A stretch of DNA of 55,264 nt from Candidatus Omnitrophota bacterium (GTDB lineage Bacteria > Omnitrophota > Omnitrophia > Omnitrophales > Aquincolibacteriaceae), in contig JAFGHI010000055.1 in the NCBI GenBank assembly GCA_016930235.1, positions 1-55,264 on the forward strand, written 5' to 3'. A program made the translations under genes and the position numbers. Position 1 is the stretch's first letter, and each line of letters opens with the position of its first letter. The notes under the pieces are model-generated. The model searched no databases. It saw only the letters and a program-made list of their open reading frames with translations, and was not told the origin of the DNA. Positions 25,701 to 27,365 of the stretch are shown here, piece by piece.

Positions 25701-26357
25701 GCAAATACCTACCACTCATCAGAGTCTTGGGAGGCCTCGCCCGTTTTTGAGACGGGAGACAGGAGACAAGAGACCGGAGGAAGACATCCAGCGTCAAGCC
25801 TCAAGCCTCTAGCTTCGGTTGATCAAGCACATCTCCAATTCCGCAAGCTGATGCGGAAGATGGATGAAAAGTTTACGGTGTTTGTGGATACAGAAGACGC
25901 AGCCAAATTGACGGAGGCCCAGCTTGAAGAATTTGAGATGATGGCCCACCTTTATAAGGGAGTGAAACTCATTTTTTACAATGATCAAGGACAGATCTCC
26001 TCACCCGTAAGATCGCGGCTTGAGTTATTAAGAGAAGAGTTGGGTGCTCATCGTATCCTTTTTGACCGGGACCAGGCGGCGTCGGTTTTCCGGCTCTACG
26101 GCGGAAAAGACAAAGCCATTCATATTTCAAAAGGGGAAATTAGAGCGGATCTTCTGTCCCGTGTTCCGAAGAAGAAGGATTTTTATTTCTTCCGGTATCT
26201 GGATCGAGAAACGGGGCTTCTCCCGGTTGCCCTCCTTTATGCGTATAAAGACCGGGATACCGAAGGGCGCGTGATGGACCTTACGACCGTTAATCAAAAG
26301 CTCCTCGCTGAAATCCAGCAGTATATGACCCACCTTGTGTTCGCAAGAGCGGCATAA
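6195..26357 (+). CDS. Giant 6,720-residue modular protein with RSELR junction motifs
   Basis: One frame of 20,163 bases without a stop. The ATG has AGGA 9 bases upstream. Residues 1-43 look like a signal sequence (basic 1-18, hydrophobic 19-34, possible cleavage after YAS at 43). The chain then runs through about 16 modules of unrelated type, listed separately: TraB/ChaN-like, receiver, unknown helical regions, CheR-like methyltransferase, TPR/HEAT solenoid, a mid-chain membrane helix, a second methyltransferase, kinase-like, GNAT-like and an unknown C-terminus. About 25 copies of RSELR or close variants mark module borders, often as pairs around repeat-built linkers. Unlike most giant bacterial proteins it is not made of repeated adhesion or cell-wall domains. 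Giant genes are known from Omnitrophota; the function here is unknown. Enzyme-type modules needing ATP or SAM sit oddly with a Sec signal. Assembly error is unlikely, since a frame this long would not stay open by chance. Confidence 0.85.
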   Translation: MSQSKTRKPREVHTFAKRAIALFVTICFLSLNVSESLPALYASNFGENNLASSFKLQASGVAIPAELGSIETTYQANPEKTILYIQDAHDSLEAQENIAKLIEHLIEREGVKTVYEEGYDGKVPTDEYFSLIEDAVTKEQVSHYLMDQLRLGGAEYAHINRKKDFNLVGADNIRLHLENVDWYRHTAEVQEETKWDLKTIHEELEILANQNFPKELKEWMKLKDRFDQNTIEVLDYIKRMSQLQKSPEMLRDYPVISLLLAASWMEMENKTLEEEAKAIVPRALFDEIHRFEKDLASGYLAESEDQDIFQYYQGIRLVEKLNNLEVSPAEFDAAKMALQKLPTEQLAPFIAKQKGKSLVLSDWWEESIERAVQFYEAAQSRDRSIDAKLEEFMANPEEDVAILVFGGFHQNAIEEILRDKKLSYQIVTPKITELDEKYRERFRQMMSQGYQPFEVPENLSRAARYPPIFVDGTVMDPEIVKRNIGLLAERLQKIEGASGKGQGARLQDRRSELRTESASWAPQLVLIVEDDTDMANFYARGIREYFPGLPPSHITQVMSVEDARIFLEAGIEYDLVFLDNDLEGDRQGYELLPALRERYPGAVIIFNSANSRARNKVQYDDDFRGLADIVTFGKILTNEEGKRNLKIFLGEAVRHGVAHRSEQRSLPFGRDTDKRFGTGRSEDRQVARPPSKMAGPPLAEMPAVQNQQDSARSELRAFSQIGIDRIGDDYLEFHDNALPEAKIQVRRTGEGYVLGSNRTMETFSTLNPQNEVLAFEIKGDALGRPEEDWHVVVMLPFYREGIYLMRAPKRIFLEDLSGWDLQTLRDIAIAELTKIDEIMAEIAALQGLVRNMLRNPILLPFDDLMASVDEKRKIDESLEVLPSLAQIAVEFNQWQQGLAERLGGVRLVETIRDTSEIEELIKIVRKIRAERERGEKILDRLMLADGRSRRILEPPSSGDSDARSEIRQESQMFAVPDQEDQARSELRKIQTLDSRHQTSDIKPLTLTLSPEGRGMGEGDPRAELRTDESKALTLNEPRRQFIWDLLTEVSDTHRTIQWKSGETYRSLKEFLEERGGQEKGEPGPETEAQVLAFKEEIARRYRQIREKSESPEAKANENQMVSALMKWANEATGTEFRDRVKTIMPYLPRTPYGLAHRNRWMRHLVPGMQIVWPDVLIGVEMEDIPAGEREQLHDLILASLIADFRHVASVTYTITRHALSQRKFDASTVLEEIAAAVSEIQDVTEAYLKKNEKSVKLVNGVPKGLMEMQRDLKEDVPFLYDELGALPAILSEWDEQVDISLEAYRLLDAIRKYSANSKEYLPNIFHAFVRFFIYKWVDSRLSEGSSVPGRFSRFFPQYFPSETAGSIEPLQNLLELLAKVGLRAGVDRTAVLRSLLLIAPNPGSHRLGSMLDRESFYSPAYLQSLMDSEARYSAEEIMKELAYEMAGDVITFEADEINGLQARHDKIVRAVQHWPPVLLILKRHLGWDKILAILLDVKTSEIQVNQRGIDILGAGWLAVPHELEYAQSFGNIVPASGRPQDQYEAAVFGSFYQIFYHRSQDILSGKRSVFDPEEDVPSSVKDVLKSRGLYEKFRSVTKAIDERKADRIKRWLTELHETGDLPARRSLRRLATIPAIPLEVQAGIMDMPWSFDWQSGLVPPELVEKAEGLAGQIQLSRLFRFENGEVLFRRRANVVGQFGLWVPYGRYVVKADLSVMLNQTNPGELGPYTEGEQAILRDTGGTSEYSGEFYVPGTEGEMLHLTADFEIGLLETSPSAGFDIILPTTLMRRLGKRIEEMDLGEGDGRSEVRTKAETRTDARSELHSALIEPSTTRALSRRARSELRPLKDLTWEDEEEVLAHFQALLTELEWPLPREVRVDSGEKPIPAGEWNIGNIRKLAGHMLPYEYHTQLSLSADFPEYFHVYAGPFLKTLGILRNWVVWFRYGEQLAAIRDHVKKLTADQTVNILVHATWNGEDAYAIALMLDYLFPKRKFRIIASDFSSLPDPAKLEWAKLSRVPGFLKSAAGKYFSRKTKDILQFHPERLGKNIRIEFRQGDLLDPADSPKGQDIVVANAVLGQSIIKKQNIVTAIENVWTSLKPGGRFYVDNHSFRGQPEQREKVIRILRDQFAGRFEQVTESIYKKASGRSEVREDSSKLKVQSLKLDQLGKREESPKFTDVSPLTLPSPRRGEGLGEGLKESDVKSSQAPRFTLHSSQDLGRSELRIEGEALQGRLEEIDEAFRRVLNFEPEAADSFKAVEPASSTISKIDQLFRELGPAQEGEERLRGDLYFKRGVAWAIRGRNYLNSIWLKNGLSDLNRALDLLDLDPEGDDEERVRFARIHYWLGIIQASLVDFYKRNLNEDEWAAYQEGIARAHPHFVRSLGQIKFKDGSALSLSDFDTGPPRWDSYTRFFKRFEKQFGPAEGLQNYPWFHPELFMWLAESLYAFQIDDAGTLLVAGDGEGTIRQLIMIDNLFRFALHFQTFSNGTLLFVRRRLVKINKCIRKIEKYVPKKRRQLQASVRDSLGEIIQASLLSRRDARQAVDALTEALMDVVHADVQGHEIWAVYHKVMDWDISDELAERIAEQYREFSGREELRDEFEIPEAVSRNLAKLHNVLDRSRRLTDDFLKARRATHENSDFLEHILGGPVESARSLIFDAEELYSHRKNFDLALRSALSRMKILEEIAGYFSDLDKAQEWAETFLRGTAGGKKSGLEDLRRAAKFVNRGDLTGELAEAIGQLKGSVGMLASEFEEIVQSLIAGEETGVSGSVQSSGAVQTSGKKSSAGEKNPQQTGRRLTDISLWHQIPEMSSLFSEVKIRKRQEMVDDLFREYLESYGMELESEFLIDKKESRLKRLFGKIFSFLNFTSIDKTSYNVVIKEFLEMIGIGIPAGIVRTLAWRLYAGIRRLLSLPPYRIDPRSPRGAKLIERMRTSIDNAPTLEEKRRLQKGYRKYRGYLWAERVMMRFEETPYDLNEISSVTKTSPRELLVQTLGGVFRRLLKRKEGKIQDQKDKEILEFLIERLRDKDPWVVKAAVWGIGAVSDHLDDVSKQVILDEYFKILEGARTNGAEQEDIVSRGAVARGLREVVSPQSLSKLQEFLGKEKSEWVQTYIAEAIEYLIHHYDTEAVTYHYGKGLRKLLLEKAVGKPDERRSFIMLRVASIKALARLERYDKEVFYALEQMFLFDPDSTVQEASLWALARLYVSSQEGMQRIDHFIGILMDYLRGEHNGRKNPLLENYARNLLRKLLRYSQDEALKKEARTLVTQAQPLSFFERMVLWGSRRLTLERGSVMKVLDKVLEHLVRDLKGDPLPERFRSFFSRHIESLAEKKKARPGEEPFKGTNPVILLDIDPLVPVSGKDAARGSEADSVFDLVKVLLTRQWSVVISDRYREARDSSKYHNLSGAEMALRTDILADSLRKLVYNRPIRIPSRDDVRGKPDRRLNGVLVPVRGKPIVVFSGGNEMWLSEDLLVVDPVAKLDIKDYPEILAGGDFNRLMQDIEDAVKKSELRIANPSQQEMERARRELAQEIQTAMDGILEYLQGYFKRAGDFEARVIQTTRRLRQVTVASAGTEEIMQIVQNQFVPGYRDYIQASNVIETTEEESGEFSVFILSPAFFGVPLEELYTYRAEVAALRAFYEKQVPLADQLREAPAKLLDQIHTLLDQKGKEKRSELRQMMIPEPVLFLGTVAVGFSLLLYAGARNVRRASSIHPDRIRDIRRRIQDDHNPNFVGVLIAPDQTKTGPLRLRVRPIFRRGHPKMRYTGRDKRSVSNIQRLSFIPNGFFGSLILEGSRGERDYTKLDKSVRRLLLPYRRWGLSASFGLSEEKPLFDDWTAVTRNPELDGEVIKLLRDRISALRGWRAELRKDLETRDWRLETGGQERQAHSERHFPLTLSLSPKGRGLGEGLTNVVRGPWDVVRHVRSELRTVDIKTRIIRKLEAVLRPALFPWLAEEGVKRNIALWILRHLVDTSVPLVADIGPDKEGSETVLPPEQVEQFFRELLPAYSTFSFPKRNFERVSRYFVLGIPFYIARDPETGVMYQEALPGREYLDLIYSDWYLQSPLRPYFGFADDSKVDWARRLKASEKRAEELMKAYREFFPGAASDSFVDIGSGRNIVAWAATLKQAGWGKVTMVEPYLSSPDQIEELQRWGAEYSQGMEALIRDGKKFQGVSALMVLEHVLDPLNFLKQMAAIMETGGILFLRIPNTPEAGVPAASIMEHINHFDGESIKPLLRKAGFEFVTSVYSPSVHTAQSIGMAVIARRSELHESDVVAEGTQSVETEASLERQLQLLLGLFERAKMNKEKLEYILQELFGDEVIDQYRKVLNSLLRDYQPFFYNADGSMFRVTMTDEEVVSLLTKGAYQYTGEKSSFGNELLDISGLFYSLVRETGKQPVVLVFSTDFYNHLARYGLVRRTFSGDFHERYFSFAPGYALRAEDLDYILVDRKTYQEMDADILPQLRSKIIVYDFPEQNDNFLPYMLLERLRRDVLEPRDIVEAKQTESRQLPLHVYPHFDSKEAPIPNELIFLLMPEMKEVRERLLNDESRVLRLANAVERSELKKGQTGDRSLPAEALVKAGLETGDQEKQAHSERHFPLTLSLSPEGRGLGEGIVTLPKAHRSESREFWSGEPLFLDLEKEGFVQVESRMHPGFGESDRYPIYQKEDRKIIVKNRALTLWFYPLMERLAYEIASRAGIETSPVWLVRMPSGKIRAAIEMWPESEMLLYKDPLFGRIIHASELARRNPKLVIVAPLSVDYSEWIPRLARPEQFVGSDILRFFMSHGDSWDPRQVLVRKVKEEADKAGLWEARFIDYEMSLVQFMIDPSNFKQYLKDEKEILAQYGIKFLENLAGISDEDIEQLIRDLFAGGEPDFPGWPLDYVRQHILDGLRGSRDSVREALPEIRKTAQGRSELRDDSSKLKVPSSKLEQLETRDLKLETQKSEQRFHTEKVTFAGKRYEFQEIPEDTIFEVRVTGLRIDEAFTGKSGVHLEKFENINEFAMGLVKAHREDRDRETLLSPLTAAQQQLLDRAFQEVYQWDKKSFYLLVQGLPQDELALLNEIVMSFFPARERELMREIQVVNGEMVGASREQKFLQAQAHQLSLLVLRLLKDREFFRYYVRSVERNLNRWKTQAVRGRFIPQIVNSIWIQYYYSFSDYLPMDAETARASRIFLDRNIPTGFVNAESLNAKWLKDIQWILPHRAGQPFYHLNVSEPARVGKTLEQFFQDEEGDYLNVGEGGAMVAGNGETPFLLVSDAVDAGELREFEAWLKGRVPAYQGLKTYTLPGAYTTLRKGDEYFLLGNDHLDTVMGFIPRHFTDLDQDLLLIDPLYHGEMQSNEEFQRFLREQNVRVVEVDPSETHFNPANFVNYLDETLFFNYSPKTIAQLKLKKGMYQTIEAEDDAFIGLAALGAGLSCLIGLKPFVSLKEILRHPASKTVVEKKMTEIISEIIRDEDLTAKQKKKSGEERKKIIRQLIALGGSRNITRGTIGEILRGVLNRGFVGSGRFDEIVRRLEAAFDQPVMRSEMRDVTAQGLGTGDFEAGRTKLENHAGAVLIKSGNLSPAAIPGEHTEMREADFETEEDIVQGLETYLNGEQVVISWPYGSWGEVQAYLSELEPVDSRLYRLSVRADAVWASQQKGLKSLFDPGFLPGAFGQILLDFSFMQTAEGQAVPALIIREIQPSGGFRALNKAKRQRLAPWREKAIEKVLKWAKSRGVDVFAATGSIIKDYYPYDFSDYELKSNYLAPFVGDQWTVAELPTEIIYFWESFPTYLPDTNHQGLKKFPWHVFTGNRSISRERSELHSTPAELSTARVSARRPRSELREDISKLDWSERLNIVHHKIQEGLTPPVLLTDEEIRTYFGEEVLEKSKLEGKQFYLRLLTPEDQKFLEDWKRGLAEDREWRTWWHSRPNGPHKDLPYFPGLVFSGFNIGLVSKMEGEEYLEGYFLGEPILRGFDTDAKMFTFKLAIPRMELSYKNIGERAQIQGVSDLLFDYLIKFAADDTHFIRHGISFNPATPGSHSFVERRALEKVGGQRGLTQKGIVSEFGRRGLERMFNTRQSELRRTFVQTFDRESVETLWYPASGQDDAETLAKAVKVFPNLHTAVFQTLDIGKFRLGTTAGHQQTVLWKALRHSGFTVLGETLQFDGDFNKPLPQGGHYSFKIRKPDGNELTLWFLHEDAYRDLPEGMGISGPFDATVLELPGDGSELAKDQNFWDKVFRMTKQVVLNGTPFLPEDLREFVPLHPAQTLDLQRQLEFRSVHHGEPGFVQPWFPGYMNILVRPPLTGEASRNNLELMPPGFDETLDKLQRAFSQLLYEIQHREGFLDLMKHANTRSKRPVGLILGEKLGFPVLHLHTHRYENETSRQPFTLKDPSFVVSPGIQAGRLTLNLSIYGEVPEGHGLWYLYQDLVFRLEQVIAKEFGMTFVNHTVKSKDKIIPRSELRRPKTEDQRPQTNKAPLTLSLSPEGRGVGERSTAGKTAEELRTRNYGLGTNDFKRRGPQEVPANTYHSSESWEASPVFETGDRRQETGGRHPASSLKPLASVDQAHLQFRKLMRKMDEKFTVFVDTEDAAKLTEAQLEEFEMMAHLYKGVKLIFYNDQGQISSPVRSRLELLREELGAHRILFDRDQAASVFRLYGGKDKAIHISKGEIRADLLSRVPKKKDFYFFRYLDRETGLLPVALLYAYKDRDTEGRVMDLTTVNQKLLAEIQQYMTHLVFARAA
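7764..8159 (+). other. Giant protein module 2: response-regulator receiver (REC) domain
   Basis: Residues about 524-655. Strand 1 LVLIVEDDTD supplies the acidic pair (Asp530, Asp531), strand 3 VFLDNDL gives the phospho-acceptor Asp579, strand 4 VIIFNSAN gives the conserved Ser608, and strand 5 IVTFGK gives Lys634. All key receiver residues are present, so phosphorylation is plausible. There is no DNA-binding output domain next to it. Confidence 0.8.
8160..8342 (+). repeat. In-frame repeat linker A between RSEQR and RSELR
   Basis: The linker runs from RSEQR (8172-8186) to RSELR (8328-8342). It holds a 9-bp hairpin with a 4-base loop (8186-8207), a block at about 8256-8292 (gcccgcccagcaagatggcg, then ggtccgcc) that matches the intergenic MITE-like element at 28229-28353, and a 7-bp hairpin with a 5-base loop (8307-8325) just before RSELR. 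All of it is translated. Confidence 0.75.
8343..9060 (+). other. Giant protein module 3: unknown, partly helical
   Basis: Residues about 717-955. The first half is predicted mixed alpha/beta with WHVVVMLPFYREGIYLMRAP; the second half is long amphipathic helices with many charged residues (IAELTKIDEIMAEIAALQG, KIVRKIRAERERGEKIL), suggesting a coiled coil. No family recognised. Confidence 0.4.
9061..9269 (+). repeat. In-frame repeat linker B with three RSELR-type motifs and three hairpins
   Basis: RSEIR (9081-9095), RSELR (9141-9155) and RAELR (9255-9269). Hairpins: 9087-9105 (7-bp stem, 5-base loop), 9120-9138 (7-bp stem, 5-base loop) and the nested 48-base palindrome 9201-9248 (two 10-bp stems, ccctctcccc inside cccctcaccc). 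The block 9114-9155 aligns without gaps to 8301-8342 of linker A, with compensated stem changes. A degenerate gact/agac word repeat occupies about 9168-9198. Confidence 0.8.
9270..11606 (+). other. Giant protein module 4: large unknown region
   Basis: Residues about 1026-1804. Mostly helical (RRQFIWDLLTEVSDTHRTIQ onward), with a more beta-rich last quarter (FGLWVPYGRYVVKADLSVML, GEMLHLTADFEIGLL). I recognise no family and no catalytic motif. It is the second-longest stretch without a junction motif, so it may contain more than one domain. Confidence 0.35.
11607..11726 (+). repeat. In-frame repeat linker C containing 72-bp hairpin cassette, copy 1
   Basis: RSEVR (11607-11621), RSELH (11649-11663) and RSELR (11712-11726). 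The cassette 11650-11721 has an outer 9-bp perfect inverted repeat (gctcggaac with gttccgagc) and an inner 9-bp stem with a 5-base loop (11662-11684). It aligns without gaps to a second 72-bp copy at 23581-23652 (about 54 of 72 bases equal). Confidence 0.8.
11727..12629 (+). other. Giant protein module 5: CheR-like SAM methyltransferase
   Basis: Residues about 1845-2145. A helical lead is followed by VNILVHATWNGEDAYAIALM (about 1964 on), where the GEDAYAIAL segment closely parallels the GEEAYSIAM SAM-binding loop of CheR. FRIIASDFS (strand 2), FRQGDLLD, IVVANAVLGQ and LKPGGRFYVDNHSF follow in the expected order. The usual first glycine of CheR is replaced (HATWNG), so activity is uncertain. 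Confidence 0.65.
12630..12863 (+). repeat. In-frame repeat linker D
   Basis: Bounded by RSEVR (12630-12644) and RSELR (12849-12863). It contains gttcaaagttgaaagttcaa word repeats (about 12650-12690; the same family recurs in linker G at 20938) and the nested 48-base palindrome at 12732-12779. Compared with other copies of that palindrome, one base is lost before and one gained after the inner stem, so its middle is read in another frame while the total stays 48. Confidence 0.75.
12864..16709 (+). other. Giant protein module 6: long TPR/HEAT-type solenoid region
   Basis: Residues about 2224-3505, the longest junction-free stretch. Around 2280-2360 helix pairs such as FKRGVAWAIRGRNYLNSIW resemble TPRs. 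Around 3013-3266 there are HEAT-like repeats (KDPWVVKAAVWGIGAVSDHL, SEWVQTYIAEAIEYL, DSTVQEASLWALARL). After about 3340 an alpha/beta segment begins NPVILLDIDPLVP. Solenoids usually mediate protein binding. No enzyme motif recognised. Confidence 0.5.
16710..17774 (+). other. Giant protein modules 7-8: helical segment, then mid-chain membrane helix domain
   Basis: KSELR at 16710-16724 and RSELR at 17205-17219 delimit a helical segment of about 160 residues. Immediately after the second motif comes a clear hydrophobic helix (about residues 3678-3700, VLFLGTVAVGFSLLLYAG), followed by arginine-rich sequence, so this looks like the N-terminal anchor of a formerly independent protein. RAELR closes it at 17775-17789. 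Confidence 0.5.
17775..17972 (+). repeat. In-frame repeat linker E
   Basis: Between RAELR (17775-17789) and RSELR (17958-17972): a gactagagactggag word repeat (about 17798-17830), the nested 48-base palindrome (17865-17912) and a gtggtccgtggtccgt repeat (about 17921-17955). The block 17832-17912 aligns without gaps to 19944-20024 (5 differences in 81), in the same frame. Confidence 0.8.
17973..18980 (+). other. Giant protein module 9: second class I SAM methyltransferase
   Basis: Residues about 3927-4262. The SAM-binding motif is SFVDIGSGRNIVAWAATL (about 4107), the acidic residue after strand 2 is in KVTMVEPY, and the strand-4/5 region reads ALMVLEHVLDPLNFLKQMA then GGILFLRIPNTPEAG, the pattern of Methyltransf_11/23 enzymes. 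Key motifs are intact, so it may be active. It has no close resemblance to module 5. Confidence 0.7.
18981..19859 (+). other. Giant protein module 10: unknown alpha/beta domain
   Basis: Opens with RSELH (18981-18995), then helices (ASLERQLQLLLGLFERAK), then an alpha/beta part with PVVLVFSTDFYNHLARYGLV and DLDYILVDRKTYQEMDADIL. The latter resembles a mono-ADP-ribosyl/protein-interaction type fold only vaguely; I do not assign a family. It ends at RSELK (19860-19874). Confidence 0.35.
19860..20063 (+). repeat. In-frame repeat linker F, shared with intergenic DNA at 26516-26578
   Basis: Between RSELK (19860-19874) and RSESR (20049-20063). The part 19879-19942 (including gccgaagctttagtgaaggc) is the reverse complement, with few changes, of the intergenic repeat 26516-26578. 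The nested 48-base palindrome lies at 19977-20024. Confidence 0.8.
20064..20915 (+). other. Giant protein module 11: possible kinase-like fold
   Basis: Residues about 4624-4907. The segment FFMSHGDSWDPRQVLVRK (about 4777-4794) followed by ARFIDYEMSL (about 4808) resembles the catalytic (GD..N/Q) and metal-binding (.ID...) motifs of HipA / PI-kinase / FAM20-like kinases, with DRQ in place of DxxxN. An upstream lysine in KIIVKNRALTLWFYPLMERL could serve as the ATP lysine. Pattern match only. Confidence 0.35.
20916..21023 (+). repeat. In-frame repeat linker G
   Basis: Between RSELR (20916-20930) and KSEQR (21009-21023). Made of gttcaaagttgaaagtt words (about 20938-20970) and a gaaactagagacttgaaact repeat (about 20980-21005). 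The translation of the first part, SSKLKV, repeats that of linker D. Confidence 0.7.
21024..23579 (+). other. Giant protein modules 12-13: unknown, split by RSEMR at 22755
   Basis: Module 12 (about residues 4944-5520) mixes helical stretches with segments such as YLNVGEGGAMVAGNGETPFLL and NEEFQRFLREQNVRVVEVDP, and ends in a basic helical region. RSEMR (22755-22769) separates module 13 (about 5526-5795), an alpha/beta domain with QVVISWPYGSWGEVQAYLSEL and GVDVFAATGSIIKDYYPYDF. No family recognised for either. Confidence 0.35.
23580..23657 (+). repeat. 72-bp in-frame hairpin cassette, copy 2 (linker H)
   Basis: RSELH (23580-23594) and RSELR (23643-23657) bound the cassette 23581-23652. The inner stem 23593-23601 with 23607-23615 (actcaactc / gagttgagt, loop cagct) matches the position of copy 1 at 11662-11684, but two base pairs have changed on both sides. 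The outer arms gctccgagc pair with one mismatch. Confidence 0.8.
23658..24377 (+). other. Giant protein module 14: possible GNAT-like domain
   Basis: Residues about 5822-6061, closed by QSELR (24363-24377). The order ELSYKNIGERAQIQGVSDLL, then GISFNPATPGSHSFVERRAL, then EKVGG resembles the acetyl-CoA loop and the late 'NPAS...VE.ALEKLGF' region of GNAT acetyltransferases. Weak pattern evidence. Confidence 0.3.
24378..25502 (+). other. Giant protein module 15: unknown alpha/beta domain
   Basis: Residues about 6062-6436. Contains ETLWYPASGQDDAETLAKAV and a His-rich segment GFPVLHLHTHRYENETSRQP. The opening resembles a Rossmann-type first strand but I cannot assign it. Closed by RSELR at 25503-25517. 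Confidence 0.35.
25503..25800 (+). repeat. In-frame repeat linker I, the longest
   Basis: After RSELR (25503-25517): gaccaaagactgaagacc word repeat (25518-25545; the reverse complement of intergenic 6015-6047), nested 48-base palindrome (25560-25607, last pairs decayed), aactaagaactaggaa words (about 25632-25665), a long imperfect inverted repeat (about 25669-25752) and gacgggagacaggagacaag plus tcaagcctcaagcc words (about 25752-25805). Everything stays in frame. Confidence 0.75.
25801..26354 (+). other. Giant protein module 16: unknown C-terminal domain
   Basis: Residues about 6536-6720. Starts HLQFRKLMRKMDEKFTVFVD and contains VKLIFYNDQGQ, AHRILFDRDQAASVFRLYGG and TGLLPVALLYAYKDRD: an alternating alpha/beta pattern reminiscent of a small Rossmann-like or receiver-like fold, without receiver residues. 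No family assigned. Confidence 0.35.
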
Positions 26358-26388
26358 TTCAGACCAAAGACGTACGCTGGCCCCAGAC

Positions 26389-26416
26389 GTAGGGAACAGG
26401 CATGCCTGTTCCCTAC
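26389..26416. repeat. 28-bp perfect palindrome downstream of the giant gene
   Basis: The palindrome centre is between 26402 and 26403 (arm gtagggaacaggca). It lies 31 bases after the giant gene's stop and has no T-run, so it is not a classical intrinsic terminator, though a transcript would fold into a 14-bp near-loopless hairpin. Similar gtaggg...ccctac palindromes are familiar intergenic repeats in several bacterial groups. Confidence 0.8.
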
Positions 26417-26515
26417 TATGTCAATATCGGTTAACGTGAATTTTGACAAGGCAGCAAATAATGTTTTTGCTTTTTGTGTTTTTCTTGTATTTTGTTGTTA
26501 TGATTACCCCAAAAG

Positions 26516-26578
26516 GTCTTCAGTCCCGCCTTCGCTAAAGCTTCGGCGGGCAAGCTTCGGTCTTTAGTCTTGGGTCTA
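26516..26578. repeat. Composite word/hairpin repeat, inverted copy of linker F
   Basis: Reads ggtcttcagtcccgccttcg, then a gct..agc centre, then a gtctttagtcttgggtct tail. Its reverse complement matches 19879-19942 inside the giant gene almost base for base. It lies directly upstream of the alpha/beta hydrolase gene. The rest of 26358-26582 shows only AT-rich sequence that may hold that gene's promoter. Confidence 0.8.
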
Positions 26579-26582
26579 AAAT

Positions 26583-27365
26583 ATGTTAAACTGGCTGATC
26601 ACACTTATGATTACATCGATGATTTTTTTTCCGGAAAAGGCTTTCTACGAGGAACCCGAGCAATACGGTTTCCGGTGGCAGGATGTTTTTGTCGAGACAT
26701 CCGATCAGGTCAAGATCCACGGCTGGTTTCTTCAAGCCGGGAATGAGAAAGGCGTCATCCTTTTCCTGCACGGAAACGCCGGAAATATTTCCGGGCGTCT
26801 TTTTAAAGCCAAGGGCTGGGTGGACCGCGGTATTTCTGTCTTGCTTATAGACTACCGAAGTTATGGGAAAAGTGAGGGTGAGATCAAGCACGGGGAAGAT
26901 ATTGTCCGCGACGCCGAAGCGGCTTATCAATGGCTGGTTCAGGAGAAAAAAACTTTGCCTGAGGATATCATTTTTTACGGAGAGTCTTTGGGGTCTTATC
27001 CGGCGATTCGGTTGGCCAGTGAGAAAAAGGCCGCTGCCTTGATTCTTGAAGCCCCTTACACTTCCTTTGTCGAACTGGGGTCCGTTCATTACGGCTTAAT
27101 CCCCGAATTTATGCGCAATATGCTTGTCCGGGATTTTTCTTTCCCGAATCGCGAAGAGATCCCGTCCGTCAAGGTCCCGATTTTCATGATGCACGGGACT
27201 GCGGATCAGGTCTGCCCTTATAAAATGGGGGAGGAACTTTTTAAGTTGGCGCCCCAACCCAAATCATTTTTCTCAGTCCCCGGCGGCGGGCATAATGATC
27301 TACCCATGATTGCCGACGAGGACTACTGGGAAAAACCTTACCGGTTTGTGAATCGATATTTATGA
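26583..27365 (+). CDS. Alpha/beta hydrolase (ABHD13/BEM46-like)
   Basis: 260-residue serine hydrolase. One N-terminal hydrophobic helix (about 3-16) probably anchors it to the membrane. The oxyanion region is LFLHGNAGN (61-69), the nucleophile is Ser135 in GESLGS, the acid is Asp208 in HGTADQVCP, and the base is His237 in GGGHND: a complete triad in the order and spacing of the BEM46/ABHD13 group. The substrate is unknown. Its stop overlaps the glycosyltransferase start by 4 bases, so they form an operon. No strong ribosome site precedes the ATG. Confidence 0.85.
   Translation: MLNWLITLMITSMIFFPEKAFYEEPEQYGFRWQDVFVETSDQVKIHGWFLQAGNEKGVILFLHGNAGNISGRLFKAKGWVDRGISVLLIDYRSYGKSEGEIKHGEDIVRDAEAAYQWLVQEKKTLPEDIIFYGESLGSYPAIRLASEKKAAALILEAPYTSFVELGSVHYGLIPEFMRNMLVRDFSFPNREEIPSVKVPIFMMHGTADQVCPYKMGEELFKLAPQPKSFFSVPGGGHNDLPMIADEDYWEKPYRFVNRYL

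Noticed and set aside
26389..26416. Perfect palindrome as intrinsic terminator of the giant gene
   Set aside because: No T-run follows and the same type of palindrome is a common interspersed repeat; kept only as a repeat.
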